DNA of 7,493 bases from Hyphomicrobium sp. (GCA_025927515.1 JAICLG010000149.1:1-7493); one strand, 5' to 3'. Shown: positions 1 through 6,686, counted from the first letter of the stretch. A program made the numbers and translations. Notes: generated by a model not told the origin, from the letters alone.

Positions 1-294
1 AACCAGGACAACGAGCGGCACCTGCTCGGCGTAGGCGCCCGCAACCGCGTTCATCGCGCTGAACCCGCCGACACCCCAGGTAACGCAGATGCACCCGATA
101 CCGTTGATCCGCGCATAGGCATCGGCGGCATAGCCTGCGTTGAGTTCATTACACGTGCCGATCAGCTCGATTCCCGAGCTAATAAGCCGATCCATGAACG
201 TCAGCACGTAATCGCCGGGCACGCCGAAAGCATGCTTGAGCCCGACTTGCTTCAAACGCTCGGTGAGAAACGTGCCGACGGTCGCCTGCAACAT
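1..294 (-). CDS. Thiamine-diphosphate 2-keto-acid decarboxylase, N-terminal part (gene cut by window edge)
   Basis: The reading frame begins at the ATG at 294-292 and runs open to the left edge, giving 98 residues; the rest lies outside the window. The visible part is the N-terminal pyrimidine-binding domain of the pyruvate/indolepyruvate/phenylpyruvate decarboxylase family. It shows a GVPGDYVLTFMD segment near residues 24-35, then NELNAGYAADAYAR near 49-62, whose glutamate (E50) is the family's conserved residue that activates the thiamine cofactor. The segment VTWGVGGFSAMNAVAGAYAEQVPLVVL at the end matches the VTYxVGxxSAxxxxxGAYAExxP pattern of these enzymes, with Trp where many have Tyr. 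Such enzymes decarboxylate 2-keto acids to aldehydes in the cytoplasm; the substrate cannot be told from this fragment. No good Shine-Dalgarno precedes the ATG, but an in-frame TAG 14 codons upstream, with no other standard start between, fixes it. It lies 95 bp downstream of the CBS gene on the same strand and may be co-transcribed. Acetolactate synthase-type enzymes are a less likely alternative. Confidence 0.85.
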   Translation of the reverse strand, partial: MLQATVGTFLTERLKQVGLKHAFGVPGDYVLTFMDRLISSGIELIGTCNELNAGYAADAYARINGIGCICVTWGVGGFSAMNAVAGAYAEQVPLVVLV

Positions 295-389
295 CTCTTG
301 AAGATGTATGCCAATTTCCGCCGCGTCAAATATCTAACCGGGAATCGCTCCAATCTGGAACGGGGAATACCGGACGGATGCGGATAGGA

Positions 390-824
390 TTAACGATGTG
401 CTATGGCCACGTCCTGGAGGACCTGCGCTTCGAGCGTGACTTCATCCAGGCGGTATTTCAGAATGTCGCCGACACTTAGAATGCCGACGAGGCGGCCCCC
501 CTCCATCACGGGAAGGTGGCGAAGTCGGCGATGCGTCATGAGACGGGCGACGTTCGCGATGCTGTCCTCGGGTGAGCAGGTGAAAACGCCGGTAATCATG
601 ATATCCGAGACGTGCAGATCGCCGATATTGCTGCCGTGAACGGCGACGCCGTCCGAAATGGCGCGCTCCGTAATAATCCCGTCAAGTGTAAGACCGTCGC
701 GACTGACGATCAGCGCACCGACACCCTTGAGGCGGAGCCTCATCGCAGCATTTTGGACGGTTTCGCTGGGCCGGACGGTCATGATGTCCGATCCCTTTGT
801 CTTCAAAATGTGTGAGACGTTCAT
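390..824 (-). CDS. Two-CBS-domain protein (stand-alone Bateman module)
   Basis: This encodes a 144-residue soluble protein consisting of almost nothing but a pair of CBS domains, at about residues 11-62 and 72-126. Each ends in the usual sheet-helix signature: DGIITERAI (residues 48-56) in the first and RLVGILSVGDILK (111-123) in the second, preceded by RHLPV (102-106). Paired CBS domains generally bind adenine nucleotides (AMP, ATP, S-adenosylmethionine) and act as energy or metabolite sensors; the ligand here is unknown. There is no fused catalytic or membrane domain, so it probably acts by binding a partner or by sequestering nucleotide. I chose the ATG at 824 because AAGGGG lies 6 nt upstream; a longer form starting at 872 would add 16 residues with no CBS similarity. 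A short tail (residues 127-144) follows the second domain. The gene precedes a keto-acid decarboxylase on the same strand, so the two may share regulation. Confidence 0.88.
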   Translation of the reverse strand: MNVSHILKTKGSDIMTVRPSETVQNAAMRLRLKGVGALIVSRDGLTLDGIITERAISDGVAVHGSNIGDLHVSDIMITGVFTCSPEDSIANVARLMTHRRLRHLPVMEGGRLVGILSVGDILKYRLDEVTLEAQVLQDVAIAHR

Positions 825-830
825 AGACAA

Positions 831-836
831 CCCCTT
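831..836 (-). promoter_or_regulatory. Ribosome-binding site of the CBS-domain gene
   Basis: Read on the minus strand this is AAGGGG, 6 nt before the ATG at 824. It decides for the 144-residue start over the upstream ATG at 872. Part of it is paired in the small hairpin at 833-847. Confidence 0.65.
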
Positions 837-847
837 TTTCAAAAAGG
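833..847 (-). repeat. Short inverted repeat overlapping the CBS-gene ribosome-binding site
   Basis: The DNA is CCTTTTT-C-AAAAAGG, a 7-bp perfect inverted repeat with a 1-nt centre. In the minus-strand transcript it can form a five-pair CCUUU/AAAGG stem with a UUGAA loop, and the 3' arm contains part of the Shine-Dalgarno. The stem is short and A/U-rich, so it would be only marginally stable. It could alternatively be a protein-binding palindrome or chance. Confidence 0.4.
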
Positions 848-1100
848 TGCTTATTGCCCGTCGGAGCAACATTGTCTCCGCTCACTAACGCCCGACCGGG
901 CTGTGGTGTTTCCTGAGATGGCTCCAAAAAACTCGCCGGCGGTCCGCTTGGGGTGACGACGCTCGAAATGTGCCTGCACTGGCCAGAACGAACGGGGTCC
1001 AAATCCGGGGCGAATACGTCCGCAGAATCTATATAGGCTTCCGCATCTCGCCCGACCAGATACGCGCGGGTTTTTGGTGCGCTAATTTTCTATGGCTGGA

Positions 1101-1175
<75 letters not shown>

Positions 1176-1191
1176 CTGGACGGGCATGAGG

Positions 1192-1221
1192 GTACCAACG
1201 ACTGGCCCCTAGAAAAATCAA
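1192..1221 (-). promoter_or_regulatory. Possible promoter of tRNA-Thr
   Basis: On the minus strand TTGATT (1221-1216) and TGGTAC (1197-1192) are separated by 18 nt; shifting the second box by one gives TTGGTA with 17 nt. Transcription would begin roughly 10 nt before the mature tRNA 5' end, a suitable short leader. The -10 match is poor, so this rests mainly on position. Confidence 0.3.
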
Positions 1222-1371
1222 GCGCGCCGACGAAACCGACGCGCAAGGTGCCCGCTTCTGCAAGCGGCGGGACACTGCCACAAGGCTTGACGGGGAGCAA
1301 GACGGAAAGCCAAGCTCGCGGGATGAGGCCGCAGGTTCCATCAATCCCATATCCCGGCCGCTGGATCGCGC

Positions 1372-1545
1372 ATGAATGATCGTCCTCCGCGAGAAAAATC
1401 GCCCAATTCATCTCCTAAGGAAGCGCGCGCCGAGCGTCTGGCCGAGGTCATGCGGGCCAATTTGAAGCGCCGCAAGGAAGCCTCCCGTGGCCAAATGGGT
1501 GGCAAAGGCAACACCAAGGACGAGCAATCTTCCGGCAAGCCCTGA
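1372..1545 (+). CDS. Small basic protein of unknown function, 57 aa
   Basis: An ATG-to-TGA frame encodes 57 residues rich in Lys, Arg and Glu. Residues about 15-38 (PKEARAERLAEVMRANLKRR) look like one charged amphipathic helix, followed by a Gly/Lys/Asn-rich, probably disordered tail. There is no signal peptide, cysteine pair or membrane segment. Small proteins with an R-x-x-R-L-A-x-x-x-R-x-N-L-x-R-R-K pattern occur in this position, just upstream of murA, in many alphaproteobacteria; I recognise the type from memory but know of no assigned function. It ends 127 bp before murA on the same strand. No clear Shine-Dalgarno precedes the ATG. Coding is supported by the coherent helical pattern and by its place at the head of the murA block. 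A nucleic-acid or ribosome-associated role would suit the charge but is only a guess. Confidence 0.75.
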   Translation: MNDRPPREKSPNSSPKEARAERLAEVMRANLKRRKEASRGQMGGKGNTKDEQSSGKP

Positions 1546-1573
1546 AACGGGGCGGATTGTCTGGGATAGCCGC

Positions 1574-1602
1574 TTGCCGGGCCACCCACGAAAACGCTAA
1601 TC
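1574..1602 (+). promoter_or_regulatory. Weak promoter-like boxes upstream of murA
   Basis: TTGCCG (1574-1579) and CTAATC (1597-1602) are separated by 17 nt, within the 127-bp gap between the small gene and murA. Both are poor matches to sigma-70 boxes. They are listed because the gap is long enough to hold a promoter of its own for murA. Confidence 0.2.
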
Positions 1603-1672
1603 AGCCACACTGGCAAGAAGCGAATCCCGGCCGTGGCCAGGATCAGCTTCACATAGGAGACAATGAGCATTT

Positions 1673-2965
1673 ATGGATCGGATCAGGATTACCGGCGGCA
1701 GAGCGCTCCACGGCACGATCCCGATTTCCGGCGCCAAGAATGCAGCTCTGCCCTTGCTCATCGCGAGCCTGTTGACCGATGACCGGCTGACGCTGAAGAA
1801 CGTCCCGAACCTCGCCGACGTCAATCTTTTGGTCCGCATCCTGCGCAACCACGGCGTCGATCTCGCGGTCGATGGCAAGCGTCCCGGTCCGGCCATGCAT
1901 CTCGGCGAGACGTTCCATCTGACCGCGCGCGACATCGTCGATACGACGGCCCCCTATGAAATGGTTTCGCGCATGCGCGCCAGCTTCTGGGTGCTGGGTC
2001 CGCTCATCGCACGCATGGGGGAGGCGAAGGTGTCTTTGCCGGGCGGCTGCGCGATCGGTACGCGTCCCGTCGATTTGCACCTGATGGGCCTCAAAGCGCT
2101 CGGCGCCGATATCGATATCGATGCGGGCTACGTCATCGCGCGGGCGCCGAAAGGCTTGCGCGGCGCCCGCATCGTATTTCCCAAGGTTTCCGTCGGCGCA
2201 ACGCACAACGTGCTGCTGGCCGCGGCTTTGGCCAAAGGCGAGACCGTTATCGAGAACGCCGCGCGCGAGCCCGAGATCGGCGACGTTGCGACCTGCCTCT
2301 CGAAAATGGGAGCGAAGGTCGAAGGCATCGGGACGTCGACGCTCCGCGTTCAAGGCCGCGACCGTCTCGAAGGCACCGTCCATACTGTTCTTCCCGATCG
2401 CATTGAGACAGGCACTTTCGCGATGGCTGTCGCCGCAACAGGTGGTGACGTGACCCTCGAAGGCGCCCGCATCGACGACCTCAAGGCCGCGCTCGACGTA
2501 CTTGCCGAAACCGGAACGACCATCGCTCCGACAGCGTCCGGCATCCGGGTTACCCGAAACGGTGGCGGGGTTAAACCGGTGTCGATCGAGACCGAGCCTT
2601 TCCCCGGCTTCCCGACCGACCTGCAGGCGCAGCTGATGGCGCTCCTGACGCTTGCGTCGGGTACAAGCGTCATTCGCGAAACGATTTTCGAGAACCGCTT
2701 CATGCACGTGCAGGAGCTTGCGCGGCTCGGAGCCGACATTCAGCTGCAGGGCGACACCGCGACGATAACCGGCGTCAAGGCTTTGAAAGGTGCGCCCGTC
2801 ATGGCGACCGATCTCAGAGCCTCCGTTTCACTGGTGATTGCGGGCCTCGCAGGCGAGGGCGAGACGATGATCAACCGCGTTTACCATCTGGATCGTGGTT
2901 TCGAGCAGCTCGAGCAGAAGCTCAGCCGCTGCGGCGCTGATATCGAGCGCCTGACCAGCGGCTGA
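1673..2965 (+). CDS. murA: UDP-N-acetylglucosamine 1-carboxyvinyltransferase (MurA)
   Basis: MurA transfers enolpyruvate from phosphoenolpyruvate to UDP-GlcNAc, the first committed step of peptidoglycan synthesis in the cytoplasm. The 430-residue protein is full length and has the double inverse-barrel EPSP-synthase-like fold. Key residues are visible, with an offset of 11 from E. coli: K22 and N23 in GAKNAALPLL; catalytic C126 in LPGGCAIGTRPVD, with R131 in the same loop; D316, the general base, in FPTDLQAQ; and R408 in HLDRGFEQLE. The cysteine, not aspartate, at 126 predicts fosfomycin-sensitive chemistry. The start is forced: an in-frame TGA at 1664-1666 leaves the ATG at 1673 as the only standard start before the conserved N-terminus. 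AGGAG (1655-1659) lies 13 nt upstream, which is long; GAG at 1665-1667 may serve instead. The gene precedes the DUF2948 gene by about 120 bp. Confidence 0.98.
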   Translation: MDRIRITGGRALHGTIPISGAKNAALPLLIASLLTDDRLTLKNVPNLADVNLLVRILRNHGVDLAVDGKRPGPAMHLGETFHLTARDIVDTTAPYEMVSRMRASFWVLGPLIARMGEAKVSLPGGCAIGTRPVDLHLMGLKALGADIDIDAGYVIARAPKGLRGARIVFPKVSVGATHNVLLAAALAKGETVIENAAREPEIGDVATCLSKMGAKVEGIGTSTLRVQGRDRLEGTVHTVLPDRIETGTFAMAVAATGGDVTLEGARIDDLKAALDVLAETGTTIAPTASGIRVTRNGGGVKPVSIETEPFPGFPTDLQAQLMALLTLASGTSVIRETIFENRFMHVQELARLGADIQLQGDTATITGVKALKGAPVMATDLRASVSLVIAGLAGEGETMINRVYHLDRGFEQLEQKLSRCGADIERLTSG

Positions 2966-3009
2966 TCCGGCTGAACGGAAAGGCTGGCATCCATTTGACC
3001 GCGGCGGTG

Positions 3010-3038
3010 TTGCACCGATGTGCTCCGGTCGATAACAC
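3010..3038 (+). promoter_or_regulatory. Possible weak promoter before the DUF2948 gene
   Basis: TTGCAC (3010-3015) and TAACAC (3033-3038) stand 17 nt apart in the 119-bp gap after murA. Each matches only half of the sigma-70 consensus. The gap also contains a small palindrome, CGTGC-A-GCACG, at 3044-3054. An internal promoter for the downstream genes is possible. Confidence 0.22.
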
Positions 3039-3084
3039 TCAGGCGTGCAGCACGTCAGGCACACGCGGGAAAGAATTGGCATCA

Positions 3085-3552
3085 ATGCGCGATCTCAGAC
3101 TCATTGCTCTCGATGCAGAAGATCTCGGCATCCTTTCGGCGCATCTGCAAGATGCCGTCCTGCGGGTCGGCGATATGAGCTATCTGCCAAAAGAGCACCG
3201 CTTCGTTGCCATCGCAAATCGGTTCGACTGGGAAAAAGCAGCGGCGTCGAAGCAAAAGCCGGGGTCGGACGAGCACTTCGAGCGTCGCCAAACGGCAATT
3301 CGTTTCGAACGTGTGAACGCGGCAAAGCTCCAAGGCATAAATCTGAACGACAAACGATTGGCGCTCGCGCTATTGGCGATGACGTTCGAGCCGGCGGGAA
3401 GTCCGGAAGCTCCGGAAGGCTATGTCACGTTGACATTTTCCGGCGGCGCGGCCATTCGGCTCGACGTCGAATGCGTCGAGGTCGAATTGAAGGATCTTGG
3501 GGCGGCTTGGGCCACGAACCGTTCGCCGAAGCACCCAGAGGACGCAAGCTGA
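3085..3552 (+). CDS. DUF2948 family protein
   Basis: This 155-residue soluble protein starts MRDLRLIALDAEDLGILSAHLQDAVLRVGDMSYLP, the typical opening of the DUF2948 family, which I know as a conserved alphaproteobacterial protein between murA and hisD. Its function is unknown. Further recognisable blocks are RFVAIANRFDWE (residues 39-50), TAIRFERVNAAKLQGI (70-85) and the C-terminal GGAAIRLDVECVEVELKDLGAAW (120-142). There is no signal peptide, membrane segment or obvious catalytic motif. I chose the ATG at 3085 because conserved sequence begins there. An in-frame TTG at 3076, with GGGAAAG just upstream, would add three residues and has a better-placed ribosome-binding site, so it remains possible; a TTG at 2995 is unlikely. 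The gene ends 37 bp before hisD on the same strand. The short spacing suggests co-transcription, but its persistence next to hisD does not itself imply a role in histidine synthesis. Confidence 0.88.
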   Translation: MRDLRLIALDAEDLGILSAHLQDAVLRVGDMSYLPKEHRFVAIANRFDWEKAAASKQKPGSDEHFERRQTAIRFERVNAAKLQGINLNDKRLALALLAMTFEPAGSPEAPEGYVTLTFSGGAAIRLDVECVEVELKDLGAAWATNRSPKHPEDAS

Positions 3553-3575
3553 ACTCTATCGGGCAACCACGCTCT

Positions 3576-3580
3576 GAGGA
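3576..3580 (+). promoter_or_regulatory. Ribosome-binding site of hisD
   Basis: GAGGA lies 9 nt before the ATG at 3590, 3 nt before the ATG at 3584 and 15 nt before the ATG at 3596. The spacing favours the middle ATG. Confidence 0.7.
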
Positions 3581-3589
3581 TAAATGCTC

Positions 3590-4888
3590 ATGCCGATGCG
3601 GCTGAAGAGCGTCGATAAGGATTTCGAAAAGCAGTTCACGGCGCTGCTGTCGCAGAAGCGCGAAGTTTCCGCCGACGTCGATAACGCGGTGCGAGACATC
3701 ATCGGCGATGTTCGTGCGCGCGGAGACGCCGCCCTCGTCGATCTTACCCTGAAGTTCGATCGCCTGGATCTTCGCAAGATCGACATGACGGTCACGGCCG
3801 CCGAGATAGAAGCCGCGTTTGCAGAATGTTCGAAAGAAACATTGGATGCACTTCGTTTCGCGCACGATCGTATTGTCGATCACCACCAGCGCCAGTTGCC
3901 CACCGACGATCGCTACCGCGATGCCGCCGGCGTCGAACTTGGGCATCGGTGGACCGCAGTAGAATCTGCCGGGCTCTACGTTCCGGGCGGCCTCGCGTCC
4001 TATCCGAGTTCGGTGCTGATGAACGCGGTGCCGGCAAAAGTCGCTGGCGTGCCGCGCATCGTGATGGTGGTGCCGTCGCCTGCAGGAGAGCTCAATCCGC
4101 TGGTCCTCGCTGCGGCCAAGATCGCAGGCGTGACTGAAATCTATCGCATCGGCGGAGCCCAAGCTGTCGCAGCGCTGGCATACGGCACTGAAACCATCCG
4201 TCCGGTCGTCAAGATCGTCGGACCGGGCAATGCTTATGTTGCCGCCGCCAAGCGTCAGGTATTCGGCATCGTCGGCATCGATTCGATCGCAGGCCCTTCC
4301 GAAGTGCTCGTCATCGCCGACCGAGACAACGATCCGGAATGGATCGCGAGCGATCTTCTCGCGCAGGCCGAGCACGATACGGCAGCTCAATCCATTCTGA
4401 TGACGGACGATGCGGAGTTCGCGGGCGCCGTAGAACAGGCCGTGGCCCGCCAACTGCAATCCTTACCGCGCGGAAATATCGCGGGAGAGAGCTGGAACGC
4501 CTACGGCGCCACGATCGTTTTGAAATCGCTCGACGAGGCGCCGACGCTTGCAGATCGAGTAGCCGCCGAGCATTTGGAAATCGCTACGCGGAACGCCGAA
4601 GACCTCTCGAACCGCATTCGCAACGCCGGAGCGATCTTTATCGGCCACGCGACGCCGGAAGTGATCGGCGATTATGTCTCGGGCTCCAATCACGTCCTTC
4701 CGACGGCCCGCAGCGCCAAGTTCTCCTCGGGTCTTGGAGTACTCGATTTTATGAAGCGCACGTCTATTCTGAAGCTCGACGAAGCCGCGCTTGCAGCCCT
4801 CGGTCCCGCAGCGATGACGCTGGCGCGTGCTGAGGGCCTGGAAGGTCATCGGCGCTCGGTAGAGGTGCGTTTGGCAAAAACGAATTGA
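3590..4888 (+). CDS. hisD: Histidinol dehydrogenase (HisD)
   Basis: HisD is a zinc enzyme that oxidises L-histidinol to L-histidine through histidinaldehyde with two NAD+, the final two steps of histidine synthesis. The protein is 432 residues, the usual length. With the start at 3590, the expected residues are all present: zinc ligands Q259 and H262 in LLAQAEHDTAAQS, D361 in IGDYVSGSNHVLPT and H420 in EGLEGHRRSVEVR; and the catalytic pair E327-H328 in VAAEHLEI. The nucleotide-binding region shows YVPGG (130-134), RIGGAQAVAALAYGT (186-200) and KIVGPGNAYVAAAKR (208-222). Three ATG codons are close together (3584, 3590, 3596); 3590 is preferred because GAGGA is 9 nt upstream and MPxRL is the common N-terminus in related bacteria. 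It follows the DUF2948 gene and ends 7 nt before the UPF0262 gene, so the latter is surely co-transcribed. No other his gene is in the window. Confidence 0.98.
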   Translation: MPMRLKSVDKDFEKQFTALLSQKREVSADVDNAVRDIIGDVRARGDAALVDLTLKFDRLDLRKIDMTVTAAEIEAAFAECSKETLDALRFAHDRIVDHHQRQLPTDDRYRDAAGVELGHRWTAVESAGLYVPGGLASYPSSVLMNAVPAKVAGVPRIVMVVPSPAGELNPLVLAAAKIAGVTEIYRIGGAQAVAALAYGTETIRPVVKIVGPGNAYVAAAKRQVFGIVGIDSIAGPSEVLVIADRDNDPEWIASDLLAQAEHDTAAQSILMTDDAEFAGAVEQAVARQLQSLPRGNIAGESWNAYGATIVLKSLDEAPTLADRVAAEHLEIATRNAEDLSNRIRNAGAIFIGHATPEVIGDYVSGSNHVLPTARSAKFSSGLGVLDFMKRTSILKLDEAALAALGPAAMTLARAEGLEGHRRSVEVRLAKTN

Positions 4889-4895
4889 TTGCGGC

Positions 4896-5393
4896 ATGGA
4901 TCAGACCGTGAGCACAGCCGAAAGAAGTCGCGACCGTCTGGCGGAGATTACGCTCGACACGAAATCCCTAGGCCGCGCCAACGCGAACACGGAGCACGAA
5001 CGGGAAGTCGCCATCTTCGACATTCTCGACGGCAATGCCTTTCGCGTCGATGGCCTGGACGATGGCCCCTATAAGCTGCACCTTTCGGTAGCCGACGACC
5101 GCTTGCAACTCAGCATCGTGACTGCCAACGACGGCGATGGCATCGAGCATGCCGTCGCTCTGACGCCGCTCAAGCGTCTCATGAAAGATTATTTCATGAT
5201 CTGCGAATCCTACTACGAGGCCGTGCGGACCGCCCCGCCGGCGCGCATCCAAGCGATCGATGTCAGCCGCCGGGCGCTGCACGATGAAGGCAGCAGCTTG
5301 CTCCGCGATAAGCTGTTGCCGAAGATCATCGTTGACGAGGATACGGCACGCCGTCTGTTCACGCTTGTTTGCTCGCTGCACTGGAAGGGCTAG
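4896..5393 (+). CDS. UPF0262 family protein
   Basis: The 165-residue protein belongs to the uncharacterised UPF0262 family, which I recognise by RLAEITLDTKSLGRANANTEHEREVAIFDILDGNAF (about residues 14-49), the mid-region HAVALTPLKRLMKDYFMICESYYEAV (85-110) and the C-terminal RRALHDEGSSLLRDKLLPKIIVDEDTARRLFTLVCSLHWKG. It appears soluble, acidic and without signal peptide or membrane helix. The C-terminal part looks helical, with a conserved His-Asp-Glu-Gly segment of unknown meaning. It begins 7 nt after the hisD stop with no strong Shine-Dalgarno, so translation may depend on ribosomes finishing hisD; a GTG at 4908 is a weaker alternative start. In relatives I recall this family being followed by a low-molecular-weight phosphatase gene and infA; here the plus-strand block stops instead and a convergent cyclase follows. 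No function can be assigned. Confidence 0.9.
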   Translation: MDQTVSTAERSRDRLAEITLDTKSLGRANANTEHEREVAIFDILDGNAFRVDGLDDGPYKLHLSVADDRLQLSIVTANDGDGIEHAVALTPLKRLMKDYFMICESYYEAVRTAPPARIQAIDVSRRALHDEGSSLLRDKLLPKIIVDEDTARRLFTLVCSLHWKG

Positions 5394-5394
5394 A

Positions 5395-5416
5395 GCCGCG
5401 CACGCTTAGCGCCGGC
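5395..5416. terminator. GC-rich hairpin between convergent genes, possible bidirectional terminator
   Basis: The arms GCCGCGC (5395-5401) and GCGCCGGC (5409-5416) form seven G-C pairs with one bulged C (5412) and a 7-nt loop. The hairpin covers the 12-bp gap between the UPF0262 stop (5393) and the cyclase stop (5408-5406). Outer arms CTGGA (5381-5385) and TCCAG (5419-5423) could extend it. There is no T-run on either side, so it is not a classical intrinsic terminator, though position and symmetry suit ending transcription from both directions. Confidence 0.4.
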
Positions 5417-6686
5417 CGTCCAGGAACCACGCTTCCTGTTCACCCACACCTTTGATGTCGATGAGCCCGCGCGATTGCAGGACGAATGTATCCTTCAAGG
5501 CTGCGTAGCAGGCCGGGCAGATCGTGATGCGCCCCGGTTCGCTCGATTGCTCGAGGCGACTTGCGAGATTCACCGGATCGCCCCAGACGTCGTAGCTGAA
5601 TTTGTTTATGCCGATGACGCCCGCCATCATCGGACCCGATGCCATGCCGACGCGGACGTTCAAAGGCACATTCTCGACGGCGCTCACGGTGCGGACCGCC
5701 GCCACAAGATCCAATGCCATCGCCGCTAACGCCTGCGCGTGATCCCGGCGTGGGATCGGCACGCCTGAGGCCACCATGTACGCGTCTCCGATCGTCTTGA
5801 TCTTCTCGACGCCGTGACGTTGCGCCAGCTCATCGAATGCGCTGACGAGTCGATTGAGCAGCGCCACGGTCCTCTCCGGACCGAGACCGCGCGCCATGCC
5901 AACGAAACCGGTGATGTCGGCAAAAAGAATGGAGGCGTCCGAAAAGCCGTCGGCGATGCTTTCCCCCGGTGCCGACTTGAGGCGCTCGACGACGCTGTCT
6001 GGCAGAACGTTGCGCAAAACCTGCTCGGTCTCTGCCTTGGCGTTCTCGGCCAAGCCGAAGGCATAATAAACGCATGCCGCGATCAGCCCGAACGTCGTGA
6101 TCGCCCCCTGCACGTAGAGCGCGTCGATGACGTCGGAACCGGCATGAAGCCGCGCGGCCTCCATCGGAAATTGAAACCACGCGATCAGATGCAAGGCGAG
6201 CGCCGTGATTACGATCGTGAAGATCAGCCAGAAGCGGCGCGCTTCGAAAATGACGAATGGAGCCGCGGCCGCAACGACGTACTGCAAGGGCGCGCCGCCC
6301 AGCCGCCCGAAATACGATGTGAACCCGATGAGCGCCGTGAACTCAGCGAGGACGAGCAGCAGTCCGCCCGCCATTTCGTTGAAGCGGTGCATCAGCGGCA
6401 CGAACGACACGATGATAGCGAGCCCGAGATTGATCAGCACGACCGGCGTCATCGATTTGTCGCCGGACCTCCAGAGCTGCATCGCGTAGATGAATGTCGT
6501 CACGACGACCAAAGCCGAAAAGACGTTGACGATCTTCAGCCTGCGTTGCGTGTCGGGCGGATAGCGCTCGATGCCGATGCAGGCAATTCCTGCCAAAATC
6601 TTTTTGATCGGGCGAACAAGCCGGCCCATCAAAGCGGGCGATCCTTCCGATCGAACGCGCTCTTTCTGTCGGTCCACGATCGTCAT
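5406..6686 (-). CDS. Membrane-anchored class III adenylate cyclase
   Basis: This 426-residue enzyme should make cAMP from ATP at the cytoplasmic face of the inner membrane. Residues 1-50 are a basic cytoplasmic stretch. About six hydrophobic segments follow (near 52-72, 80-99, 105-126, 133-148, 152-171 and 188-211), then a linker helix with the NVLPDSVVERLK motif (226-237) typical of class III cyclases, and the catalytic domain from about 250 to 422. Catalytic residues are complete: metal-binding D257 (ILFADITGF) and D301 (IKTIGDAYM), adenine-selecting K297 and D366 (SYDVWGD), and transition-state N373 and R377 (VNLASR). The Lys/Asp pair predicts ATP, not GTP, as substrate. A single catalytic domain means the active form is a homodimer. 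The membrane part is not a family I can name and may sense a signal. The gene starts 36 bp after a Crp-family regulator on the same strand, probably in one operon. The Shine-Dalgarno is weak. Confidence 0.95.
   Translation of the reverse strand: MTIVDRQKERVRSEGSPALMGRLVRPIKKILAGIACIGIERYPPDTQRRLKIVNVFSALVVVTTFIYAMQLWRSGDKSMTPVVLINLGLAIIVSFVPLMHRFNEMAGGLLLVLAEFTALIGFTSYFGRLGGAPLQYVVAAAAPFVIFEARRFWLIFTIVITALALHLIAWFQFPMEAARLHAGSDVIDALYVQGAITTFGLIAACVYYAFGLAENAKAETEQVLRNVLPDSVVERLKSAPGESIADGFSDASILFADITGFVGMARGLGPERTVALLNRLVSAFDELAQRHGVEKIKTIGDAYMVASGVPIPRRDHAQALAAMALDLVAAVRTVSAVENVPLNVRVGMASGPMMAGVIGINKFSYDVWGDPVNLASRLEQSSEPGRITICPACYAALKDTFVLQSRGLIDIKGVGEQEAWFLDGRR

Noticed and set aside
811..825. 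TGTGA...TCATA, resembling a CRP-binding site near the CBS gene start
   Set aside because: The half-site spacing is 5 instead of 6, one half is mismatched, and it lies inside the coding start.
682..1002. Minus-strand frame of 106 codons overlapping the start of the CBS gene
   Set aside because: It overlaps the CBS gene in another frame and lacks any protein-like pattern or ribosome-binding site.
1049..1077. CCCG...CGGG followed by a run of T on the plus strand, resembling a terminator
   Set aside because: The stem has only four pairs with a 12-nt loop, and no plus-strand gene ends upstream of it. It is on the wrong strand to terminate the tRNA.
1176..1371. TTGACG at 1287-1292 as a -35 box for the small gene
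   Set aside because: No acceptable -10 box occurs 16-18 nt downstream.
2108..2122. Tandem GATATC palindromes
   Set aside because: They encode the Asp-Ile-Asp-Ile-Asp stretch in MurA and need no other explanation.
1649..2707. Long minus-strand open frame (352 codons) opposite murA
   Set aside because: It lies wholly antisense to an unmistakable murA. Its translation is rich in Arg, His and Asp with no recognisable domain, which is typical of a mirror frame in high-GC coding DNA.
3044..3054. CGTGC-A-GCACG palindrome between murA and the DUF2948 gene
   Set aside because: It is short, and such palindromes are common by chance in GC-rich DNA; there is no second copy or well-placed promoter to support an operator.
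3425..4459. Long minus-strand open frame (344 codons) opposite hisD
   Set aside because: Antisense shadow of hisD with low-complexity Arg/His/Asp composition and no family match.
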